From: Novosphingobium pokkalii
Lineage (GTDB): Bacteria; Pseudomonadota; Alphaproteobacteria; Sphingomonadales; Sphingomonadaceae
Direction: 5' to 3'
DNA: 64,000 nucleotides
Assembly: GCF_014652855.1 (NCBI RefSeq)
Contig: NZ_BMZP01000014.1
Coordinates: 53,954-117,953 of the forward strand
Shown here: positions 44,233 through 54,018 of the stretch, piece after piece
Layout of the letters: each line of letters starts with the position of its first letter
How positions within the stretch are numbered: position 1 is the first letter of the stretch
Program-made: the position numbers and the translations under genes
The notes under the pieces: generated by a model
What the model was told of the DNA's origin: nothing
Database searches by the model: none
Seen by the model: the letters and a program-made list of their open reading frames with translations, nothing else

Positions 44233-45084
44233 ATGACCACCATTCCGCTCTGGCTTATCGTCAATCCGGCCAGCGGCAGCAATTCCGAAGCCGCCGTCGC
44301 CGCACTAACCGCCGCGCTGGCCGAAGGGGGCCACGCCCCCACGCGCGTGCTGCGCCTGCCTACGGATCCCCTGCCGACCCGCGCCACGCTGGAAGCGGCC
44401 AACGTCGCCACGCTGGCGATCTTTACCGGCGACGGCACCGTCAACGCGCAGGTGGCCCAGTTGCATGGCTGGTCGGGCGCCGTGCTGGTGCTGCCGGGCG
44501 GCACGCAGAACCTGCTGGCCAAGGCGCTACATGGCGATGTCGATGCGCCCACGATCGCGGCGCGCCTGGGCCGGGGCGAATTGCGCCGCAGCCGCCGCCC
44601 CGCGGTAGAAACGTCGGCCGGGCATGCTCTGGTCGAAGTGTTGGCCGGCCCCGGCGCGACCTGGGCCGACGTGCGCGAAGGCGTGCGCGACATGGACCTC
44701 TCGACCATTGCCAGCGCCCTGGGCGAAGCCGTGCGCAGCACCGCCGGCGGCGCGTCCGTCAGCGTCTCCGAACCATCGCTGGGCAAGCCCGAAGGCTATC
44801 GCGCCGTGCGCATCGATGCCGATGATGGCACGCTCACCCTGGACGGCTACGATGCGCAGGACTGGGCCGATCTCGCCGCCCACGGCGTGTCGATGCTGGT
44901 CAAGCGCGATTTCCGCCAGGGCCCGCACGAGGAGCTGGGCCAGGCCGACGCCGTGGTCTGCACCAGTGCCGAGCCGATCGCCCTGATGATCGATGGCGAA
45001 CGTCGTGATGGCACGGTGCGCGAGACGTTCCGCTGCGTCACCCTGCCGGTGGAATTCCTGGCCAGCGACGCCGTCAACTCTTGA
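44233..45084 (+). CDS. diacylglycerol/lipid kinase-family protein
   Basis: A 283-residue protein of the DAGK/YegS/sphingosine-kinase fold: LWLIVNPASGSNSEAAVAA, then IFTGDGTVNAQVAQLHGW (the GDGT nucleotide site) and VLVLPGGTQNLLAKALHGD. It should phosphorylate a lipid headgroup or sugar-lipid using ATP at the inner membrane. Sphingolipids replace lipopolysaccharide in sphingomonads, so a sphingoid substrate is possible but not shown. Start ATG 44233 with GGAGG about 10 nt upstream. The next gene, 87 nt on, is a metallophosphoesterase. Confidence 0.85.
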   Translation: MTTIPLWLIVNPASGSNSEAAVAALTAALAEGGHAPTRVLRLPTDPLPTRATLEAANVATLAIFTGDGTVNAQVAQLHGWSGAVLVLPGGTQNLLAKALHGDVDAPTIAARLGRGELRRSRRPAVETSAGHALVEVLAGPGATWADVREGVRDMDLSTIASALGEAVRSTAGGASVSVSEPSLGKPEGYRAVRIDADDGTLTLDGYDAQDWADLAAHGVSMLVKRDFRQGPHEELGQADAVVCTSAEPIALMIDGERRDGTVRETFRCVTLPVEFLASDAVNS

Positions 45085-45171
45085 CCCCGGCCGCGCCTGC
45101 GGGAAAGGCCGGAGGCAGACCCTGGACGCCGTTAGGCCAAGGAAACTGGCCGGCCAAGGAAACCATCCAGA

Positions 45172-46020
45172 ATGACCCGCATCTTTCATATCAGCGACAT
45201 TCACTTCGGCCTGGAAGATCCGCGCGCCCTGGCTTGGCTGGTCGATTGCGTGAAGCAGGAACGCCCCGATGCCGTGGCCATCACCGGTGACCTGACGATG
45301 CGCGCCCGGCACCGCGAATTCACCGCCGCCTGCCGCTGGATTCACGCGCTCGACGTGCCGGTCACAGTGGAGGTCGGCAATCACGACCTGCCCTATTTCA
45401 ATCCGATCGAGCGCTTTCTCGATCCCTACCGCCGCTTCCGTTCGATCGAGAGCGTGCTGGAAAAGCCGCTCGCCCTGCCCGGCGTGGCGATCGTGCCGCT
45501 CAAAACCACAGCGCGGGCGCAGTGGCGGCTGAACTGGTCCAAGGGCTATGTCGAGAAAAAGGCCCTGGCCGATTGCCTGGCACGGATTGATGCCCTGCCG
45601 GCGGGCACGCGCGCCATCGTCGCCTGCCACCATCCGCTGGTCGAGGCTGGGACGCGCGGCAACGCCCTTACCCGCCACGGCAACCGCGCCTTGGGCGAAC
45701 TGGCCCGGCGCAACGTACTGGCCGTGCTGTCCGGCCACGTCCATGATGCGTTTGATCTGATCCGCCCGACGCCACATGGCCCGGTGCGCATGATCGGCGC
45801 GGGTACGCTCTCGCTGCGCACCCGGTCGACTCCGCCCAGCTTCAACGACCTGCTGCTGCGTGATGGCGATATCGCCGTCACGGTGCGCAATCTGGAAGCG
45901 GTGCCCACGCCAGCGATGCAGATCGAGGACGTGCCCGAAAACGCCCTGCCCCCGCGCCAGCCGGGCGAGCCGGTGGCCCCGATCGCGGCCATCCCCCCGG
46001 TTGATCCGCCGGTGCACTGA
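45172..46020 (+). CDS. metallophosphoesterase, CpdA/3',5'-cyclic nucleotide phosphodiesterase-like
   Basis: A 282-residue two-metal phosphoesterase with blocks FHISDIHFGLEDP, AITGDLTMRARHREF, VEVGNHDLPYFNP, VACHHPLVEAG and VLSGHVHDAFDLI in the standard order. This spacing suits the CpdA/class III cyclic nucleotide and phospholipid-diester phosphodiesterases. The C-terminus (about 250-282) is a proline-rich tail. Likely co-transcribed with the lipid kinase-like gene, so a lipid phosphate substrate is as plausible as cAMP. Confidence 0.85.
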   Translation: MTRIFHISDIHFGLEDPRALAWLVDCVKQERPDAVAITGDLTMRARHREFTAACRWIHALDVPVTVEVGNHDLPYFNPIERFLDPYRRFRSIESVLEKPLALPGVAIVPLKTTARAQWRLNWSKGYVEKKALADCLARIDALPAGTRAIVACHHPLVEAGTRGNALTRHGNRALGELARRNVLAVLSGHVHDAFDLIRPTPHGPVRMIGAGTLSLRTRSTPPSFNDLLLRDGDIAVTVRNLEAVPTPAMQIEDVPENALPPRQPGEPVAPIAAIPPVDPPVH

Positions 46021-46030
46021 GCGCCGAGCA

Positions 46031-46069
46031 AAAAGGCCCCGGACCGCCAAGGTCCGGGGCCTTTTGCAG
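46031..46069. terminator. bidirectional terminator between convergent genes
   Basis: AAAAGGCCCCGGACC (46031-46045) pairs perfectly with its complement at 46051-46065 across a five-base loop; A and T runs at the two ends let it work on both strands. Confidence 0.9.
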
Positions 46070-46088
46070 GCAGGCCGTTGCGGCTGCC

Positions 46089-46754
46089 TTACTTCTTCTT
46101 TTCGGGCGCCACAGAGATGCGCACGGTTTCCCCGTTGTGACCGGGGAAATCCTTGAACATCGCTTCGACGAGGTTGGGCACCAGGTAGGGCAGGCGGTTC
46201 GAGGTGGAGGCGGCCTGCGCCTTGCCTTCGAACACGCGCTTGCCATCGCTGCGGCGCTCGATCTTCATGTCGATGCCGCTGGTATAGACCGTGACCACGT
46301 CGACGCCGCCAAAGCCCGGACCCCAGAACGGATCGTACCAGCCATAGCCCCAGCCGCGACGGCCCCAGAAACCACCATAGGGGCGGCCATAGAAGCCCGG
46401 GCCATACCACGGCCCCCAGAACGGATCATAGGCACCGGTCGAGCGCACATGATCGCGGCCCTGGTCCACGCCGTAGCCGAACTTGACGACCAGGTCGGAC
46501 GTCTGCGGATCACCCTGGACATAGCCCAGCTTGGCCATCTGGGCCGCCACCAGGCTGGCATATTGCGAGAATTCCAGGCCGCCCTGGTCGCGCGGGTCTT
46601 CCGCCACCACGGCAAAGGTCTGCCCGGCGGGCGCCGGCAGTTCACGCTGGAAACGAGAAACCTTGGCATCAAAGCTGGTTGCGCAGCCCGACAGGGCCAG
46701 GACAAGGGGAGCAGCCAGCAAGGCAAGTCGGCCGGCCCGAAGCATCTTGGTCAT
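46089..46754 (-). CDS. DUF4136-like lipoprotein
   Basis: A 221-residue lipoprotein with lipobox LALSGC (Cys24). The fold begins TSFDAKVSRFQRELPAPAG and TFAVVAEDPRDQGGLEFSQY, followed by a Gly/Trp/Tyr/Pro-rich stretch (about 105-145, with YDPFWGPWYGPGFYGRPYG) and DMKIERRSDGKRVFEGKA. This matches DUF4136 lipoproteins of proteobacteria, of unknown function. It ends in EKKK. Start ATG 46754. Confidence 0.83.
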   Translation of the reverse strand: MTKMLRAGRLALLAAPLVLALSGCATSFDAKVSRFQRELPAPAGQTFAVVAEDPRDQGGLEFSQYASLVAAQMAKLGYVQGDPQTSDLVVKFGYGVDQGRDHVRSTGAYDPFWGPWYGPGFYGRPYGGFWGRRGWGYGWYDPFWGPGFGGVDVVTVYTSGIDMKIERRSDGKRVFEGKAQAASTSNRLPYLVPNLVEAMFKDFPGHNGETVRISVAPEKKK

Positions 46755-46903
46755 TTAGTTCGACTCCTCATGCGCACCGGTGTCCCCAACCCCCGGCGCC
46801 GGTCGTGTGTTAGCACGACGAAATGATGCCTGCGAGGGGCTGAATGGAGCTTGAATGATAACGCGCGACGCGCCGAAATGCTCCGAAATCCAAGACCATG
46901 CAC

Positions 46904-46938
46904 AAAAGGGCGCCCCCGCTGCCGGAAGCGCCCCTTTT
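46904..46938 (-). terminator. probable terminator after trpS
   Basis: AAAAGGGCGC and GCGCCCCTTTT form a stem with one bulged base, with an A-rich/T-rich frame, 28 nt after the trpS stop on the minus strand. Confidence 0.65.
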
Positions 46939-46965
46939 GCTGTCCCCGATGGGGTACTGGCCTCG

Positions 46966-47982
46966 TCAGCGCACCAAGCCCAGCGCGGCATAGGCCGCAT
47001 CGAGCGTCGGCACGGCCAGCGCACGGGCCTTTTCCGCGCCGCGTGCCAGGATCGCATCGAGCGCCGCGCGGTCTTCGCGCAACTCGCGATAGCGGGCGGC
47101 CATCGGCGCCAGCTTGCTGACCAGCAGATCGCCCAGCGCCGGCTTGAACTGGCCAAAGCCCTGTCCGCCGAACTGCGCCAGCACCCCGGCCACGTCGGTG
47201 CCGGCCATGGTGGCATAGATGCCCACCAGGTTGCGCGCCTCGGGCCGGCCTTCCAGCCCCTCCGCCTCGCTGGGCAGCGGCTCGGGATCGGTCTTGGCCT
47301 TCTTCACCTTCTGCATGATCGTGTCGGCATCATCGACCAGGTTGATACGGCTCATGTCCGAAGGATCGGACTTGCTCATCTTGGCGCTACCATCGCGCAG
47401 GCTCATGATCCGCGCCGCTTCGGGCGGGATGATCGGATCGGGCAGGGTGAACACCGGCGCGTCTTCGCTGGCGAAGTCGTTGTTGAACTTCTGCGCAATG
47501 TCGCGCGCCAGTTCCAGATGCTGCTTCTGGTCCTCGCCCACCGGCACGTGCGTCGCCTGGTACAGCAGCACGTCGGCCGCCTGGAGCACGGGATAGGTGA
47601 ACAGGGCCACCGACGCGCCTTCGCGGTTCTTGCCGGCCTTGTCCTTCCACTGCGTCATGCGGTTGAGCCAGCCCATCCGCGCCGTGCCATTGAGCAACCA
47701 TTGCAGCTCGGCATGGGCCGGCACCTGCGCCTGGTTGAACAGGATCGAGCGGTCCGGATCGATCCCGCAAGACACCAGCGCGGCAACCATCTCGCGCGTG
47801 TTGGCACCCAGCCCAGCCGGATCGTGCGGCATCGAGATGGCATGGAGGTCGGCCAGGAAATAGAGGCAGGTGGCTCCTCGCGCGGTCCATTCGTCCTGCA
47901 TCGCCACCCAGTTGCGGATCGCACCCAGGTAATTGCCGAGGTGGAGATTGCCGGTGGGCTGAATGCCGGAAACGATACGCAT
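46966..47982 (-). CDS. trpS: tryptophanyl-tRNA synthetase
   Basis: A 338-residue class I aminoacyl-tRNA synthetase charging tRNA-Trp. The HIGH-type motif is [18 protein letters not shown], the KMSKS loop is intact ([13 protein letters not shown]), and MTQWKDKAG and [20 protein letters not shown] line the active site. Start ATG 47982. It lies 14 nt after murJ, the last gene of the secB-murJ-trpS run. Confidence 0.96.
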   Translation of the reverse strand: MRIVSGIQPTGNLHLGNYLGAIRNWVAMQDEWTARGATCLYFLADLHAISMPHDPAGLGANTREMVAALVSCGIDPDRSILFNQAQVPAHAELQWLLNGTARMGWLNRMTQWKDKAGKNREGASVALFTYPVLQAADVLLYQATHVPVGEDQKQHLELARDIAQKFNNDFASEDAPVFTLPDPIIPPEAARIMSLRDGSAKMSKSDPSDMSRINLVDDADTIMQKVKKAKTDPEPLPSEAEGLEGRPEARNLVGIYATMAGTDVAGVLAQFGGQGFGQFKPALGDLLVSKLAPMAARYRELREDRAALDAILARGAEKARALAVPTLDAAYAALGLVR

Positions 47983-47996
47983 GAAACGCCTTTGCC

Positions 47997-49583
47997 TTAG
48001 GATTTGTTGGCGGGTGCCGCCCTGCGGCGGCGGGTGAGCAGCGCGAGGTCTTCGCACGTGAACGCCCCCAGAACGAGGGTGGCAAGGCCATAGACCACCA
48101 TGCCGGCCATGACCAGCACGGCCAGCGCGCCGATGCGCAAGGCCCAGGTGCCGTGGACATAGGGCATCAGCACGCCCTGCCCCGCCCACAGCACCAGTCC
48201 CATGGCCAGCGCGGCCAGCGCCAAGCGCGGCGCGCGGCGGCGCAATTGCGCATCAGGGGTGAAATGCCCGCGCTTGCGCAGCGTGTGATAGAGCATGCCG
48301 ACATTGACGGTCGAGGCAATCGCGGTGGCAAGCGGCGGCCCCATGTGCTGCAACGGCACGATCAGCACCAGGTTGCCCACCAGGTTCACCACCATCGAGA
48401 TCGTGGCATAGCGCACCGGCGTCTTGGTATCGTGCCGCGCATAGAAACCCGGCGTCAGCACCTTGACCAGAATATAGCTGGGTAAGCCGATCGAGAAGGC
48501 GGCCAGCGCCTGCGCGGTGAAATGCGTGTCGGCGGCGGTATAGCGGCCATAGCCGAACAGCGCGGCGGCAATCGGCTCTCCGCACAGCACCAGCGCCATC
48601 GTGGCCGGCAGCGTGAGCAGCAGCGCCAGTTCCATGCCGCGGTTCTGCGTTTCCTGCGCCGCCGCATCCTCGCCCGCGCCCAACTGGCGCGAGATCGTGG
48701 GCAGCAGCACGGTGCCCAGGCCAATGCCGATCAGCCCCAGCGGCAACTGGTTCAGCCGGTCGGCCATGTAGATATAGGTGACGCTGCCATGCGCCAGCAG
48801 CTTGGCCGCGAGCGCGGTGGAAATGACCAGGTTGATCTGCACCGCCCCGGCCCCGGCCGCGGCCGGCCAGATCAGCGCAACCAGCTTCTTCACGTCGGGA
48901 TTGAGACGCGGACGCCGCAGCGCGAGGCGCACCCCGTTCTGGCGGCAGGCCCAGGCCAGCCACGCCAGTTGCAAGGCCCCCGAAACCGATACCGCGATCG
49001 ACTGGATGCGCGCGGTAACCAGCGGATCATGGCTGTGAAAACCCAGCAGCGCGACAATCAGCGTCAGGTTCAACAGGATCGGCGCAGCCGCGTTGACCCA
49101 GAACTTGTGCAGCGAATTGAGGATGCCACCAAACAGCGAAACCAGGCTGATCAACATCAGGTAGGGAATCGTCAGCCGCGACAGCGAGACGGCAAAGGCG
49201 AACTGATCGGCCGACACCCCGTTGAACCCGCCCGAAAGCAGCAGCGTGACCGGCCAGGCCAGCAATTCCAGGGCCACGGTCATCACGATCAGCGCGGGCA
49301 AAAGCACCGCCAGCGCCTCTTCGGCAAAGCGCAAGCCATCAGGCAGGCCGCGTCCGTCGGGATCGCCCACCTTCTTGTTGAACATCGGGATGAAGGCCGA
49401 GGAGAACGCCCCTTCGGCAAACAGCGCCCGGAACATGTTGGGCAGGCGGAACGCGATCAGGAAGGCGTCGGAAGCAAAGCCTGCACCGACATAGCGGGCA
49501 AACAGGCTATCGCGCACCAGGCCGAGCACGCGGCTGGCCAAGGTCAGCCCGCCGATCGTGCCGGTCGCTTTCAGGAGGTTCAT
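47997..49583 (-). CDS. murJ: lipid II flippase MurJ
   Basis: A 528-residue inner-membrane MOP-family flippase with 13-14 hydrophobic segments, moving lipid II to the periplasm. [20 protein letters not shown] opens it; [39 protein letters not shown] and [20 protein letters not shown] carry the conserved cavity Arg residues. It functions together with the PBPs at 4097 and 39407. Start 49583; 60 nt after secB. Confidence 0.95.
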   Translation of the reverse strand: MNLLKATGTIGGLTLASRVLGLVRDSLFARYVGAGFASDAFLIAFRLPNMFRALFAEGAFSSAFIPMFNKKVGDPDGRGLPDGLRFAEEALAVLLPALIVMTVALELLAWPVTLLLSGGFNGVSADQFAFAVSLSRLTIPYLMLISLVSLFGGILNSLHKFWVNAAAPILLNLTLIVALLGFHSHDPLVTARIQSIAVSVSGALQLAWLAWACRQNGVRLALRRPRLNPDVKKLVALIWPAAAGAGAVQINLVISTALAAKLLAHGSVTYIYMADRLNQLPLGLIGIGLGTVLLPTISRQLGAGEDAAAQETQNRGMELALLLTLPATMALVLCGEPIAAALFGYGRYTAADTHFTAQALAAFSIGLPSYILVKVLTPGFYARHDTKTPVRYATISMVVNLVGNLVLIVPLQHMGPPLATAIASTVNVGMLYHTLRKRGHFTPDAQLRRRAPRLALAALAMGLVLWAGQGVLMPYVHGTWALRIGALAVLVMAGMVVYGLATLVLGAFTCEDLALLTRRRRAAPANKS

Positions 49584-49643
49584 GAACGGCCCTTTTGGCG
49601 AACGGTGCGAATCGGCGGGATAAAACGAATCAGGCGTGACGTC

Positions 49644-50171
49644 TCAGGCGTGACCGGCCGGTTCGGCGGTTGCCGTGGCCTGGGCCTGCGCCAACTGCGC
49701 CATGTAGAGGCCGTTGAAGTCGATCGGATCGAGCAGCAGCGGCGGATAGCCGGCGTCGCGCACGGCATCGGCCACGATGCGGCGGGCGAACGGGAACACC
49801 AGGCGCGGGCCTTCGGCGAACAGGAACGGATGGGCCTGTTCCTCGGTCACGTTGCGCATGCCGATCAGCGCGCCATAGGCCAGCTCGACGATGAACGCGG
49901 TGCCCTGCGCACCCTTGGACGTGACGTTGATCTTCAGCTCGATTTCATGGACGTCGGGCGCCAGGGCGCGGGCGGCGATGTTGAAATCGACGTGGATCTC
50001 GGGCGCTTCGGTCCACTGATAGCTTTCCGGCGCGTTCGGATTCTCGACCGACAAGTCCTTGATATACTGCGAGATCAGGCCAATGGCGGGCGAATTGTCT
50101 TCGCCGTTGGGGGCCACGCCTTCGGCGCCATCGAGGGAGAGGTTGCTGATGATGTTGCCTTCGTCGGCCAT
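49644..50171 (-). CDS. secB: protein-export chaperone SecB
   Basis: A 175-residue tetrameric chaperone delivering unfolded proteins to SecA. After an acidic N-terminus come LISQYIKDLSVENPNAPESY, a beta-sheet core, AYGALIGMRNVTEEQAHPFL and GYPPLLLDPIDFNGLYMAQL, all standard SecB blocks. Start ATG 50171. Divergent from the Tim44-like gene; this secB/timA/mltA/smr neighbourhood is conserved across alphaproteobacteria. Confidence 0.95.
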   Translation of the reverse strand: MADEGNIISNLSLDGAEGVAPNGEDNSPAIGLISQYIKDLSVENPNAPESYQWTEAPEIHVDFNIAARALAPDVHEIELKINVTSKGAQGTAFIVELAYGALIGMRNVTEEQAHPFLFAEGPRLVFPFARRIVADAVRDAGYPPLLLDPIDFNGLYMAQLAQAQATATAEPAGHA

Positions 50172-50541
50172 GGTCGCATGCTTTCGTTCGGGTGGGGCGC
50201 GCGGCGGCGCCGTGTAAACGTGCGTGGGCGCGTAGCATTGTGCGCCACGCCGGGCAACCGAGAGCGACAGCAGCGTGCCCCTGCCTGTGGTCCCCGCGCC
50301 CTGCACCAAAGGACGGGAACCCAGCGGCGTTCCCGGAATTCCATGCCAGGGCAGCGCACGGGCGCGGTTTCGGGCCGCTCAGCCGGTCCCGGCACGATCC
50401 GGCGCGGGAATCCGCCATTGCGCCGTCCACACGTTGTTCATTTGTAATTCGTACCTATTTGAGGCACGATCAACCGGTGGCTATCCGAGCTGCGGAAACG
50501 TGGATCGGCAACCCAGGGCCACCTTTGCGGGACATGTGCGT
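50172..50541. other. divergent promoter region of secB and the Tim44-like gene
   Basis: 370 bases. The stretch 50425-50460 is relatively AT-rich and could hold the promoter of the timA-mltA-smr run. No small gene or RNA structure is seen. Confidence 0.45.
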
Positions 50542-51222
50542 GTGATTGTTGAGATCGTCATCCTGGCCATGATCGCGGCCTTCCTGGGCCTGAGGCTCTA
50601 TTCGGTCCTGGGCCGCCGGCCCGAGCAGAACGAGGAGCCGGTCCGCCGCCGCATCGAGCAACCCGACTCGCTGGGCGCCCCCCGCCCGCTGACGCCGCGC
50701 CTGCCCGAAGCGAACGCCGCCCCGGCGAACCGCCTTGCGCCGCCGGTGCCGGAAACCCGCGATTTCGATGCCGCCGCCGAACCGGGCATCCGTGCGATCA
50801 TTGCCGCCGATCGCCGGTTTGACGTGGGCCTGTTCATGGCCGGCGCCAAAAGCGCCTATGGCATGGTGCTCGATGCCTTCTGGCGCGGCAACCGCCAGGA
50901 ACTGAAGTCGCTGTGCGATGCAGATGTCTATGCCGGCTTTGCCGACGCGCTCGATGCGCGCGACGCGGCCGGGGAGACGCTCGACGCGCGCCTGATCCGC
51001 ATCGAGGAAGCGCACATCGTCAGCGCCGAACTGGTGGGTACCACCGCCCGCGTCACCGTGCGGTTCGTGGCCGACATCGCCACGGTCACGCGCAACGCGC
51101 AGGGCCAGGTCGTTGCCGGTTCGCTCAACGATGCGATCGAAAGCCGCGACCTCTGGACCTTCTCGCGCGATCTCACCTCGCGCGATCCCGATTGGCTGCT
51201 CGACGAGACCGATGAAGCCTGA
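50542..51222 (+). CDS. Tim44/TimA-like membrane protein
   Basis: A 226-residue protein: a short N-terminal membrane helix (VEIVILAMIAAFLGLRLYSVL), a Pro/Arg-rich linker, and a Tim44-like domain from about residue 85 with FDVGLFMAGAKSAYGMVLDA and FWRGNRQELKSLCDADVYAG. Bacterial TimA proteins resemble mitochondrial Tim44 and are linked to envelope transport. The start is unsure; GTG 50542 gives a good anchor. First gene of timA-mltA-smr, divergent from secB. Confidence 0.83.
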   Translation: MIVEIVILAMIAAFLGLRLYSVLGRRPEQNEEPVRRRIEQPDSLGAPRPLTPRLPEANAAPANRLAPPVPETRDFDAAAEPGIRAIIAADRRFDVGLFMAGAKSAYGMVLDAFWRGNRQELKSLCDADVYAGFADALDARDAAGETLDARLIRIEEAHIVSAELVGTTARVTVRFVADIATVTRNAQGQVVAGSLNDAIESRDLWTFSRDLTSRDPDWLLDETDEA

Positions 51223-51243
51223 AATCCGCAAGGACTGAGCGGC

Positions 51244-52503
51244 TTGGGCAAAGATCCCGTGGCCATCGCCGCTCGCTCCACCAGACATGTTCCATTCGCG
51301 CAAAGGGCCGGTCTTGCACTGGCCCTTTCGCTGCTGGCCGCCTGCGTGCCCACCGTCACGCCGCCGGGACGCCAGCCTGCCCCGCGGCCATCGGCACCTG
51401 GCGCACCGTTGGTGACACCAGCGCCGCCGCAGGCCAATGCTGTCACCGCCGGTCTGGCGCGAGGGCCGGCGCCATCGGCCCTCGGCCTGGCTCCCGGCAA
51501 CGCCGGCGCGGCGCTCAATGCCTTCCTCACCTCGTGCCCCGGCCTTGTCCGGCGCAACGACAGCACCGGGCTGACCCAGCCGCAGGACTGGACCCTGCCC
51601 TGCGCGGCCGCGCGCACCTGGCCGCGTGACAATGCCGCCGCCTTCTTCGACGGCTATTTCGAAACCGCCCGCGTCGGCGATGGCAGCACGTTCGTCACCG
51701 GCTATTTCGAACCCGAGATTGCCGGTGTGCGCACGCATCAGCCGGGTTTCGACGTGCCGGTCTATGGGGTGCCGGCCGATCTCGTGCGGGCACGGCCGGG
51801 CGATGCCCAGCCGCTGCCCGATGGCCGCATGCCGCTCGGCCGCTATGACGCCAACGGGCAATTCGTGCCCTATTTCGATCGCAGCCAGATCGAGGATGGC
51901 GCGCTCGCCGGCAAGGGCCTGGAAATCGCCTGGGCCGCCGATCCGGCGGAGTTGTTCTTCCTGCAAGTGCAAGGCTCGGGCCGGTTGCGCGCGCCCGATG
52001 GCAGCGTCATCCGCCTGGGCTATGGCGCGGTCAACGGCTGGGATTACACCGGCATCGGCACGATCATGGCGCAACAGGGCCTGATCGGCACCGGGCCGGG
52101 CCAATATCCCGGCTCGATGCAGGGCATCTTGCGCTATATCCACGATCACCCGGCGGAAGGCGATGCGCTGATGCGGCAAAACCGCAGCTACGTGTTCTTC
52201 CGTGAAAATCCCCAGCCAAGCGCTGTGGGCGCCATGGGTGTGCCGGTCAGCCCACGCACCACCGTGGCGGCCGATCCGGCTTTCGTGCCGCTGGGCGCGC
52301 CGGTGTGGCTGCGGGTCGATCGCCCGCAAGTGAGCGGACTGTGGGTGGCGCAGGATACCGGCGGCGCGATAAAGGGCCCCAACCGGTTCGACAGCTTCTG
52401 GGGCGCAGGCGCCGACGCGCGCCTGATTGCCGGCGGCATGAGCGCCCATGGCCAGGCGCTGCTTTTCCTGCCCAAGGGCACGCTGGCCCGGCTGGGCCTG
52501 TAA
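51244..52503 (+). CDS. mltA: MltA-family murein transglycosylase lipoprotein
   Basis: A 419-residue lytic transglycosylase cleaving glycan strands to anhydromuropeptides. The lipobox is LSLLAAC (Cys34). A Pro-rich linker precedes the MltA domain (FVTGYFEPEIAGVR, FFLQVQGSGRLRAPDG, RSYVFFRE) and the C-terminal 3D domain WVAQDTGGAIKGPNRFDSFW with the catalytic Asp. Start TTG 51244 has AAGGA about nine nt upstream; a GTG at 51259 is an alternative. It lies 21 nt after timA. Confidence 0.92.
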   Translation: MGKDPVAIAARSTRHVPFAQRAGLALALSLLAACVPTVTPPGRQPAPRPSAPGAPLVTPAPPQANAVTAGLARGPAPSALGLAPGNAGAALNAFLTSCPGLVRRNDSTGLTQPQDWTLPCAAARTWPRDNAAAFFDGYFETARVGDGSTFVTGYFEPEIAGVRTHQPGFDVPVYGVPADLVRARPGDAQPLPDGRMPLGRYDANGQFVPYFDRSQIEDGALAGKGLEIAWAADPAELFFLQVQGSGRLRAPDGSVIRLGYGAVNGWDYTGIGTIMAQQGLIGTGPGQYPGSMQGILRYIHDHPAEGDALMRQNRSYVFFRENPQPSAVGAMGVPVSPRTTVAADPAFVPLGAPVWLRVDRPQVSGLWVAQDTGGAIKGPNRFDSFWGAGADARLIAGGMSAHGQALLFLPKGTLARLGL

Positions 52504-52519
52504 TGCACAGGCCCTGGCC

Positions 52520-53104
52520 ATGAGACGGGCGCCCCGCGGGTTGAGCGCCGAGGAACTGGCGCTGTGGCGCAAGGTTGCCGAAACCGTTACGCCGTTGCGC
52601 GCTGCCACCCCACCCGCACCGCCGGCAACACCGGCGCCGATTCCGGTCGCGGAACCCACCGTCGCGCCCGCGCGCAAGGTGAAGGGCCGCGTGCCGCCGC
52701 CCCGCCCCGTAGCGCCGCCAGCGGCTGCCAAGCCGCGTCCGCTCCAGGCCAGTGGCCAGGGGCTCGACGCCAGTTGGGACCGCAAGCTGGCGCGCGGGAC
52801 GATTTCCCCCGATGTCTCGATCGATCTCCACGGCCTCAACCTGGACCTGGCGCACGGCCGCCTGCTCGCCAGCCTGGCCCAGGCCCTGGCCATTGGCGCG
52901 CGGGTGATCCTGCTGGTCACGGGCAAGCCCCGCCCACATGGTGACCACGATCTGCGCGGCGAGCGGCGCGGGGCCATCCGCGCCAAGCTGCTTGATTGGC
53001 TCGCGGCGAGCCCCTATGCCGATCGCATCGCCGCCGTTCGCCCGGCGCAGCCCCGCCACGGCGGCACCGGCGCGGTCTATATCGTGCTGCGCCGCCCGCG
53101 TTGA
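52520..53104 (+). CDS. Smr-domain protein
   Basis: A 194-residue protein. The N-terminal half is a helical MRRAPRGLSAEELALWRKVA block and a long Pro/Ala linker; the C-terminal half is an Smr domain with SIDLHGLNLDLAHGRLLASL, LLVTGKPRP and HGGTGAVYIVLRRP. Smr domains nick DNA or RNA or bind nucleic acids; this single-domain type is usually found after mltA. Start ATG 52520, 16 nt after the mltA stop. Confidence 0.88.
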   Translation: MRRAPRGLSAEELALWRKVAETVTPLRAATPPAPPATPAPIPVAEPTVAPARKVKGRVPPPRPVAPPAAAKPRPLQASGQGLDASWDRKLARGTISPDVSIDLHGLNLDLAHGRLLASLAQALAIGARVILLVTGKPRPHGDHDLRGERRGAIRAKLLDWLAASPYADRIAAVRPAQPRHGGTGAVYIVLRRPR

Positions 53105-53494
53105 GGCGCGGCCGGACTAAGAGTTTGCCCTAAGCATTAGAGCGAATTGTCGCCAGCCCACCGGCAAGAGACAACCACAAGGCTCCGCGCGCCCCCAAGC
53201 GCACCCCATTGCCCGTCGCCAACGGACGCGCGGAGTACCTCCCTCCCTTCCCGCCACCACAGATGCGGCACGCCAGCGTCGATCGCGGTGCGCGCGCTGG
53301 TCCGGCGCGGCGATGCCACGCGCTTGGTCGTGGATTGTGGCAGGAACATTCTTCCATTTTGAACGTATCGCGATTACCGACGCCAGTGCAGTGCTGCAAC
53401 GCACAATATTGCCATGCGCAATCCGCCTAAGCACCTGCACTGTCAGTAGTATCCAGCCTTCGTTACGGCACAATCGCGGGTCCATGTTCCCCCC
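53105..53494. other. intergenic region without a recognised gene
   Basis: 390 bases between smr and the nuclease gene. The right half (53340-53430) is less GC-rich. Open frames on both strands here lack ribosome sites and protein-like composition. I see no RNA gene or repeat. Confidence 0.45.
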
Positions 53495-53983
53495 ATGAAG
53501 CACCCAGTCCCTGTCCTCGCCCTGGCCGGCGCGATGCTCCTTGCCACCGGCCTTACGCTCACCCAGCCCGGCACGGCCGAAGCCACGCCCTTTGCCATGC
53601 CGCCCGAATCCGCCATGCCCAAGGTGGATGAGGAGGCCGCACGCTTCGCCCCCTGCAACAGCGACAAGCGGATCACCTGCGTGGTCGATGGCGATACCTT
53701 CTGGTATCAGGGCACCAAGATCCGCATCGCCGATATCAATGCCCCGGAAGTGAGCCACCCCGGCTGCCCGCAGGAGGCACAGCTCGGCGCGCGGGCCACC
53801 CAGCGGCTAACGCAACTGCTCAACGCCGGGCACTTCTCGCTCGTCACCCAGGGCCGGCCGGTGGATCGCTATGGCCGCGCCTTGCGCGTGGTGGTGCGCC
53901 AGGGGCAGAGCCTGGGCGCCCGGCTGGAGGCAGAAGGCCTGGCCGAACACTGGCAGGGCCGGCGCGGAAATTGGTGCAGATGA
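53495..53983 (+). CDS. thermonuclease (SNase)-family exported protein
   Basis: A 162-residue staphylococcal-nuclease-like protein. A signal peptide (about 1-30, ending AEAT) leads to CVVDGDTFWYQGTKIRIADI with the metal Asp and Arg, NAPEVSHPGC and a C-terminal part VDRYGRALRVVVRQGQSLG. Cysteines at about 54, 62, 91 and 161 could form disulfides. Short for a full SNase, but the core barrel is complete. Role in nucleic acid degradation is by family. Confidence 0.82.
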   Translation: MKHPVPVLALAGAMLLATGLTLTQPGTAEATPFAMPPESAMPKVDEEAARFAPCNSDKRITCVVDGDTFWYQGTKIRIADINAPEVSHPGCPQEAQLGARATQRLTQLLNAGHFSLVTQGRPVDRYGRALRVVVRQGQSLGARLEAEGLAEHWQGRRGNWCR

Positions 53984-54018
53984 AACCGGGCGCCTTCCCG
54001 TTGTAAAGGCAAGCGGCT

